DNA of 64,000 bases from positions 1-64,000 of the forward strand of contig JARBUN010000003.1 in assembly GCA_029239635.1 (NCBI GenBank), given 5' to 3'. Of this stretch, positions 58,841 through 64,000 are shown one piece after another. A model generated the notes under the pieces. That model was not told the origin of the DNA. It saw nothing but the letters and a program-made list of their open reading frames with translations, and made no database searches. The position numbers were made by a program, and so were the translations under genes. Source of the stretch: Microbacterium sp. Its GTDB lineage: Bacteria; Actinomycetota; Actinomycetes; Actinomycetales; Microbacteriaceae. Each line of letters begins with the position of its first letter. Position 1 is the first letter of the stretch.

Positions 58841-59770
58841 ATGACCATGCGCACCCTCACACCCCCCGACACCGAGCTGATCGTCACCGGGCGGCCGGCC
58901 TCCCGCCGCACCCGCCAGCTCCGCAAGGCCGGCGAGGCCTACGTCTTCCTGTCGCCGACGCTGATCCTGCTGTTCGTCCTGATGATCGTGCCGATCGTGA
59001 TGGTGATCGGCTACTCGTTCCAGGACAACGTCATCCTGAACAAGAGTCCCGAGGTCGTGGGCGTCGACAACTACGTCACGATCCTCACCGACCCGGGGTT
59101 CTGGAAGGCGACGGGCAACACGCTCTTCTTCACGCTGACGAGCGTCGCCGCCCACCTCGTGCTCGGCCTCTCGTTCGCCCTGCTGCTGAACAGTCGGCTG
59201 ATCGGGGCCGTCCCGCGCGCGATCTTCCGCGGTCTGTACGTGCTCCCCTGGCTTTTCACGGTGGCCGTGATCGCGGTGCTGTGGCGCATGCTCCTCGCCC
59301 CCAACGGCATCGTGAACTTCCTGCTGAACACGAACATCGAGTGGCTCGCCTCCCCCCAGCTCGCGCTCGGCACCGTCACCTTCATCAACATCTGGGCCGG
59401 CTACCCCTTCTTCATGGTGAGCCTGCTCGCCGGTCTCCAGGGCATTCCGAGCGACCTCTACGAAGCCGCGACCGTCGACGGCGCGAACCCCGTCCAGCGG
59501 TTCTGGAACGTCACCGTCCCGCAGCTGCGTCCGATCATCGTCAGCCTCGTGCTCCTCGACCTCATCTGGACCTCGCAGCAGTTCGCCCTCATCTGGCTGA
59601 CCACGGGCGGCGGTCCGATCGACGTCACCGAGATGCTCAGCACCTACACCTACAAGCTCGCGTTCGCGAAGTACGACTTCTCGATGGCCTCCACCTCGGC
59701 GGTGCTGGTCCTGGCGATGTCGATGATCATCGCGGTGCTCTACGTCCGCCACCAGAAGGCGAGGGACTGA
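58841..59770 (+). CDS. Sugar ABC transporter permease, MalF type
   Basis: Permease of 309 residues (from the ATG at 58841) with six helices and the EAA loop EAATVDGANPVQRFWNVTVPQLRP. The ATG at 58808 lies inside the preceding hairpin and is less likely as start. It pairs with the following permease. No ATPase gene in the operon. Confidence 0.92.
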   Translation: MTMRTLTPPDTELIVTGRPASRRTRQLRKAGEAYVFLSPTLILLFVLMIVPIVMVIGYSFQDNVILNKSPEVVGVDNYVTILTDPGFWKATGNTLFFTLTSVAAHLVLGLSFALLLNSRLIGAVPRAIFRGLYVLPWLFTVAVIAVLWRMLLAPNGIVNFLLNTNIEWLASPQLALGTVTFINIWAGYPFFMVSLLAGLQGIPSDLYEAATVDGANPVQRFWNVTVPQLRPIIVSLVLLDLIWTSQQFALIWLTTGGGPIDVTEMLSTYTYKLAFAKYDFSMASTSAVLVLAMSMIIAVLYVRHQKARD

Positions 59771-59771
59771 C

Positions 59772-60668
59772 ATGGCCCTGACCACCTCCGCACGCCGGCG
59801 CCCCACCGGCCCCGCTCGTCCGCGCGCGACCCGCACGGGCACCCGGCGTCGCCTCGCGAAAGCCGGCGTGCTGATCGGTCTGCTCCTCGGAGCGGTCTTC
59901 GCCGCAGGTCCCGTGCTGTGGATGCTGTCGAGCTCGTTCAAATCGAACACGCAGATCTTCGAGCTCCCCCCGCGGCTGATCACCGACACGTTCTCGTTCG
60001 ACGCGTACGTCTCGATCTTCACCAACCCCGAGACCGTGCGGTTCTTCATCAACAGCTACGTCGTGGCCGGGGCGGTGACGATCCTGACGCTCCTCGTCGC
60101 GATCCAGGCCGCCTACGCCTTCAGCCGCTTCGAGTTCCGGGGCAAGCGGATCGTCAACGTGATCATCGTCAGCGTGCAGGCGGTGCCGCCGATCACGCTG
60201 CTCATCCCGTACTTCGGCCTGATGGTCGGGCTCGGCCTGTACAACACCTATCCGGGCCTCATCTTCACGTACATGGTGTTCACGCTGCCCTACGCGATCA
60301 TCATGATGACCGGGTACTTCAACACCCTCCCCAAGGAGCTCGACGAGGCCGTCCGCGTCGACGGCGCCGGCTCCTTCACCGCACTGTGGCGCGTGCTCGT
60401 GCCGATCTCGATCCCCGGGATCGTGTCGGTCGGCATCTACACCTTCATGATCGCGTGGAACGAGTTCCTCTTCGCGCTGACCCTCACGCGCACGATCGAC
60501 ATGCGCACCGTGCCGATCGGCATCCAGCTCCTCATGGGCCAGCACTCGTACGAGTGGAACCAGATCATGGCGATGAGCATCCTCGGCTCGATCCCGGTGC
60601 TGGTGCTCTTCCTCTTCTTCCAACGCTTCTTCATCAGCGGCCTGACGGCCGGCTCGGTGAAGAGCTGA
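59772..60668 (+). CDS. Sugar ABC transporter permease, MalG type
   Basis: Permease of 298 residues. A basic N-terminus (TSARRRPTGPARPRATRTGTRRR split across the first 30 residues) precedes six helices, and the EAA loop reads EAVRVDGAGSFTALWRVLVPISIPG. It starts one base after the stop of the first permease. It needs an external MsiK-like ATPase. Confidence 0.92.
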   Translation: MALTTSARRRPTGPARPRATRTGTRRRLAKAGVLIGLLLGAVFAAGPVLWMLSSSFKSNTQIFELPPRLITDTFSFDAYVSIFTNPETVRFFINSYVVAGAVTILTLLVAIQAAYAFSRFEFRGKRIVNVIIVSVQAVPPITLLIPYFGLMVGLGLYNTYPGLIFTYMVFTLPYAIIMMTGYFNTLPKELDEAVRVDGAGSFTALWRVLVPISIPGIVSVGIYTFMIAWNEFLFALTLTRTIDMRTVPIGIQLLMGQHSYEWNQIMAMSILGSIPVLVLFLFFQRFFISGLTAGSVKS

Positions 60669-60701
60669 TTCCGACCAACCACCCCGAACAAGGAGAAATC
60701 C

Positions 60702-61565
60702 GTGCTCTACACCGGCAAGTCCATCCTCGACGTGGCGAATGCCCACAGCTTCGCCATCCCGGCCTTCAACATCAGCGACTGGGCGATGTTCACCGGGATC
60801 ATGGACATCAGCGAGGAGAAGAACGCTCCGGTCATCATCGCGATCCACCCCGACGAGGTCTCGCACATCACCACCGATCTGATCCCGGCGATGCACGCTC
60901 GCGCGCACCGCTCGAGCGTGCCCGTCGCCATCCACTGGGACCACGGCGGCACCTACGAGCAGATCGTCCAGGCGATCCAGGCGGGCTTCACCTCGGTCAT
61001 GATCGACGCCTCGCTCGAGCCCTTCGAGCAGAACGTGGCGCTCACCCGCAAGGTCGTCGAGGCCGCCCACGCGGTCGGCGTACAGGTCGAGGGCGAGCTC
61101 GGCACCATCGGCGCGAACGACAGCTACGGCGAGTCGGGTGCGGCCGAGATCATCTACACCAACGTCGACGACGCCGTGCGCTTCGTCGAGCAGACCGGCG
61201 TCGACAGCCTCGCGATCGCCATCGGCACCTCGCACGGCCTGTACCCCGCGGAGAAGAACCCGGAGCTGCGCCACGACCTCCTCGAGCAGATCAAGGCCGC
61301 CGTCGGCATCCCGCTGGTCCTCCACGGCGGATCGAGCAACCCGGATGCCGAGCTCGCCCGCGCCGTGTCGCTGGGCATCAACAAGATCAACATCTCCAGC
61401 GACATCAAGGTGGCCTACCACGACCGCATGCGCGAGGTGCTCGGCACCGACCGTCGCCTGCGCGAGCCCAACGCCATCCAGCCCGAGTGCATCGCGGCGA
61501 TGAAGGTCACGGCCGCTGAGAAGATCGACCTGTTCGGCGCCGCCGGCAAGGCCGACCTCTACTGA
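60702..61565 (+). CDS. Class II ketose-bisphosphate aldolase (tagatose/fructose-bisphosphate type)
   Basis: Zinc aldolase of 287 residues, cleaving a ketose 1,6-bisphosphate into dihydroxyacetone phosphate and glyceraldehyde 3-phosphate. Zinc ligands are in the motifs IHWDHGG and GTSHGLYPAEKN, with LVLHGGSS; ELGTIG and NKINISSDI complete the family signature of the GatY/KbaY group. The start is a GTG at 60702 with AAGGAG upstream. The following ADP-dependent kinase could make its substrate, giving a compact sugar route in one operon. Confidence 0.88.
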   Translation: MLYTGKSILDVANAHSFAIPAFNISDWAMFTGIMDISEEKNAPVIIAIHPDEVSHITTDLIPAMHARAHRSSVPVAIHWDHGGTYEQIVQAIQAGFTSVMIDASLEPFEQNVALTRKVVEAAHAVGVQVEGELGTIGANDSYGESGAAEIIYTNVDDAVRFVEQTGVDSLAIAIGTSHGLYPAEKNPELRHDLLEQIKAAVGIPLVLHGGSSNPDAELARAVSLGINKINISSDIKVAYHDRMREVLGTDRRLREPNAIQPECIAAMKVTAAEKIDLFGAAGKADLY

Positions 61566-61572
61566 TCGGACG

Positions 61573-62829
61573 GTGATCGACGTCATGGCGGAAGACCTCG
61601 TGCTCGGACTCGGCGGCACCGTCGACTACGAGATCCGGTGGGATGCCGACGTGCTCGCGGCTCTCGCGCAGCTCCACGGCATCCATCTCCACGAGCTGAC
61701 CACCACGACGCCGATCATCGACGAGCGCTCGCTCGTCGTCACGGTGCTCGCCTTCCTCGCCACCGGCGGGGGAGGCGAGCGCTTCGTGCTCTCGAGCGAG
61801 ATCGTGGAGCGTTTCGCGGCGCACTTCGACGTCGAGATCACGCTCGGGGGGACCGGGGTGCGCGCCGGCATCGCGCTCGACCGCATCGGGGTACCCACCG
61901 TGCAGCACCTCGTGAGCATCGACGACAACGTGCGGCGCTTGCTCCCCGCCTCGATGCGCGTGGTCTCGTCGGCGACGCGCGACACCCTGGACCCGCACCT
62001 CATCGTGCAGTACCCCGAGGGGACGACCGTCCCGCTGATCGACGCGGCGGTGACCGCGCCGGCATCCAACCGCCTGATCTTCGCCAACGACGCCCCCAAT
62101 CGCGAGATGGCGATCGCCGCCGACCTGGGTGACGCGCTCGCCGATGCCTCGGCGTTCCTCGTGTCGGGGTTCAACACGATGCAGGATGCCGCTCTGCTCG
62201 CGCGACGGCTGGACGACCTCGTCGAGGCGATGACCCGGCTGCCGCCCGACGCGCTCGTCTACTACGAGGACGCCGGGTTCTACCAGCGCGATCTCTCGAC
62301 CCTGGTGCGCGACCGCCTCCTCGAGCGCATCGACGTCTACGGCATGAACGAGGACGAGCTGCAGGAGTACCTCGGCCGCCGCGTCGATCTGCTCGATGTC
62401 GACGACGTCGCGGGAGCGCTGGCCGAGGCGCACGCCCTCATCCCCGCCCGAGCTCTCGTCGTGCACACGAAGTACTGGGCGATCGCCGTGGGCCCGGACG
62501 CCGCCGCCCACCGCGCGGCCCTCGACAGCGCCGTGCGCACCGCGGCGACGCGATACCGCCTCGGCGACGCCTGCACCGCCGCCGACCTCGACGACACCGC
62601 GCGGTTGCCCCGGCACCCGGGAGGCCGTGCGGTCGTCGACGCGGTGCAGCAGCGACTCGGCGCGACGGGTGTGCCGGCTCACCTCGTCGACACCGCGCAC
62701 CCCACGACCATCGGCCTGGGAGACACGTTCGTCGGCGGCTTCCTCGCGGCGGTCCCGGCGGCCGCACGCCGGGCGACGGCCGCCGCGCTGCATCGCGCTC
62801 TCGACGCGGTCGGCGGTGCCCCGGTCTGA
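61573..62829 (+). CDS. ADP-dependent sugar kinase (ADP-glucokinase/phosphofructokinase family)
   Basis: Kinase of 418 residues in the ADP_PFK_GK family, which uses ADP rather than ATP as phosphoryl donor and is best known from archaea and from a few bacteria and animals. Recognisable parts are SAFLVSGFNTMQD, a GMNEDELQEYLGR segment, VVHTKYWAIAVG, and the catalytic Asp384 in TIGLGDTFVGG of the ribokinase-like fold. The start may be GTG 61573 or ATG 61585. It follows the aldolase by 7 nt and probably phosphorylates the sugar phosphate for it. Substrate and donor need not be those of the archaeal enzymes. Confidence 0.82.
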   Translation: MIDVMAEDLVLGLGGTVDYEIRWDADVLAALAQLHGIHLHELTTTTPIIDERSLVVTVLAFLATGGGGERFVLSSEIVERFAAHFDVEITLGGTGVRAGIALDRIGVPTVQHLVSIDDNVRRLLPASMRVVSSATRDTLDPHLIVQYPEGTTVPLIDAAVTAPASNRLIFANDAPNREMAIAADLGDALADASAFLVSGFNTMQDAALLARRLDDLVEAMTRLPPDALVYYEDAGFYQRDLSTLVRDRLLERIDVYGMNEDELQEYLGRRVDLLDVDDVAGALAEAHALIPARALVVHTKYWAIAVGPDAAAHRAALDSAVRTAATRYRLGDACTAADLDDTARLPRHPGGRAVVDAVQQRLGATGVPAHLVDTAHPTTIGLGDTFVGGFLAAVPAAARRATAAALHRALDAVGGAPV

Positions 62830-62842
62830 GCCCGGGAGGAGG

Positions 62843-63946
62843 TCACCGCGTCGCGGTGTCGGCATCCGGATCCGAGAACGGACCGCACGCCGCGATCACG
62901 CGCCGCAGACTCACCGCCGCCTCCCAGGCGTCGAGAGGCTCTTCGGGCGCGGTGAGCGTGCGGAGGAGATCGGTGTAGCCGGTCAGCGCGCGCTCCGCCT
63001 CCCGGAGCTGCTCCGCGGTCGCGTCGGGCTCCGGGGGAGTGGTGACGAGGTGCGACACGGCCTCGATCGCCCCGGCGAGAGCGCGACGGGCGTCGTCGGG
63101 GATGCGGGTCTCCACGTCCGGCCCCGCGGTCAGGCGGGAGAGGGATGCCGACAGCTCGCGCGTCGCGTCGGCGGTTCCGGTCAGGGCGTCCAGGCGTCGG
63201 CGGTTGAGATCTCGCGGCGCCTGCAGACGCCGCCCGCGGGGGTTGTACCGACGGCTCTCGTCGGCCAGCTCGACCTCTTCGCGCACGTCGGCCAGCGTGC
63301 CCAGGAGTCCCGCGGTCGCGGTGTCGGCGGCATCCGGATCGAAGGCGTGTCCGGCCAGGGAGTCCGCGATGCGGTGCAGCGCCGCGGCGAGCTCGTCGCG
63401 CAGTCGCGCGAGCCGATCGTCGGCGCGCTTGATGCGCAGCGGAGGGACGACGACGAGGTTCACCACGACGCCCACCAGCACGCCGAACGCCATCGTGATG
63501 AGGTACGACGACGAGTAGCCGTCGGGGTCGGCGCCGCCGAGAAGCAGCACGAAGAGTCCCGCGATCGCCACCCAGTCCCGGCCGACGCCGAGCGCGCGGA
63601 CCCCCGCGAGCAGGACGCCGAGGAGGATGACGATCGCGACCGCGACGATGCGCGAGAGGCCGGCGCCCACCACCGCGAGGCTCCCGAGGCCGAGGCCGAT
63701 GCCCAGAGCGAGCCCGACCAGGGCCTGCACGCCGCTCGACGCGGAGCGCGCGACGGTGGGGTACATGCTCACCAGCACGCCGAGCGGGGCGTAGTACGAG
63801 TACTCGCTCTGCGCGAAGGGCACGAAGGGGGCGAGATACCAGGCCAGGGCGGCTGCCGCGGCGGTCTTGGCGGCGAGCAGGAGACGGTCGGCGGTGATCG
63901 CGTCGTGCCACCACCGCCGCGGATCGAGCGAGGGGGAGAGTCTCAT
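62843..63946 (-). CDS. FUSC-type/aromatic acid exporter family membrane protein
   Basis: Protein of 367 residues. The N-terminal half has about six hydrophobic segments (residues 20-165) ending NLVVVPPLRIKRADDRLARLRDEL, the signature of FUSC/DUF939 aromatic acid exporter-like proteins. The C-terminal half is a cytoplasmic helical region. The ATG overlaps an upstream stop codon (ATGA). It may act as an efflux or stress-related transporter; substrate unknown. It converges with the sugar operon with 13 nt between the stops. Confidence 0.82.
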   Translation of the reverse strand: MRLSPSLDPRRWWHDAITADRLLLAAKTAAAAALAWYLAPFVPFAQSEYSYYAPLGVLVSMYPTVARSASSGVQALVGLALGIGLGLGSLAVVGAGLSRIVAVAIVILLGVLLAGVRALGVGRDWVAIAGLFVLLLGGADPDGYSSSYLITMAFGVLVGVVVNLVVVPPLRIKRADDRLARLRDELAAALHRIADSLAGHAFDPDAADTATAGLLGTLADVREEVELADESRRYNPRGRRLQAPRDLNRRRLDALTGTADATRELSASLSRLTAGPDVETRIPDDARRALAGAIEAVSHLVTTPPEPDATAEQLREAERALTGYTDLLRTLTAPEEPLDAWEAAVSLRRVIAACGPFSDPDADTATR

Positions 63947-64000
63947 GAGGGGGTCAGGCGAGGGCGGAACAGCACCTCCCCATGCTCCGGGCCGAGAGCG
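63943..64000 (-). CDS. 3' end of an unidentified gene (partial)
   Basis: The last 18 codons of a leftward frame (ALGPEHGEVLFRPRLTPS) end in a TGA that overlaps the FUSC ATG by 4 nt. The tight overlap, usual for operons here, supports a real gene whose body lies beyond the window. No family can be named. Confidence 0.55.
   Translation of the reverse strand, partial: ALGPEHGEVLFRPRLTPS

Overview
The window looks like chromosome of a high-GC actinobacterium of the family Microbacteriaceae, most likely a Microbacterium. The support is indirect: GC near 70% outside one island, many ATGA/GTGA gene overlaps, sugar ABC importers without their own ATPase, an LPXTG-like (LARTG) wall-anchor signal, and several genes with a TANNNT box exactly 6 nt before the ATG, as in leaderless transcripts. 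The species call is an inference.

Layout. 1-2.2 kb: the 3' end of clpC, an ArgA-type acetyltransferase and an anchored secreted protein. 2.2-8.9 kb: an ethanolamine-type catabolic cluster: permease, divergent glnA4-like ligase, gamma-glutamyl amidohydrolase, aldehyde dehydrogenase, SDR and an FCD-GntR regulator. The aldehyde dehydrogenase has lost its C-terminus next to a palindromic repeat. 8.9-13.3 kb: an SseB-like protein, radA, ldh and tRNA-Ser(CGA), separated by spacers unusually rich in long inverted repeats. 13.3-15.8 kb: a panB-panC-DUF2520 operon.

16.0-31.5 kb is a polysaccharide/uronate utilisation locus. A leftward operon encodes a lipoprotein, two permeases, an epimerase, a ManD-like dehydratase, a DUF4038 hydrolase, a PfkB kinase, an aldose-epimerase-like protein and a LacI regulator. 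A rightward pair encodes a wall-anchored clan-A glycoside hydrolase and a GH78 rhamnosidase. Two near-identical 16-bp LacI-type operators lie just downstream of the -10 boxes of the two divergent promoters, so both arms can be read as one regulon.

32.6-43.3 kb is a lower-GC mobile island of about 10.6 kb. It lies inside a fic toxin gene: the toxin's N-terminal half and its VbhA-like antitoxin are at 43.2-43.9 kb, and its HPFxxGNGR half is at 32.4-32.6 kb. The island starts with a tyrosine recombinase, an XRE protein and a protein with twelve CxxC knuckles and a degenerate recombinase-like C-terminus. It also carries an XRE repressor, two unknown proteins, an unknown protein coupled to an ImmA/IrrE-type HEXXH protease with a C-terminal zinc ribbon, and a single-chain 1161-aa restriction-methyltransferase of the type ISP/IIG kind. 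This is the best place in the window for undescribed biology.

44.0-52.3 kb: a PAP2 phosphatase, a DUF1206 protein, and a TetR-amidohydrolase-APC permease-(APH/class III aminotransferase) amine cluster. 52.3-56.3 kb: an AraC regulator and a Tat-exported protein with two RCC1-like halves. 56.4-62.8 kb: a DeoR-controlled sugar import operon ending in a ketose-bisphosphate aldolase and an ADP-dependent sugar kinase. 62.8-64 kb: a FUSC-type membrane protein and the tail of an overlapping upstream gene.
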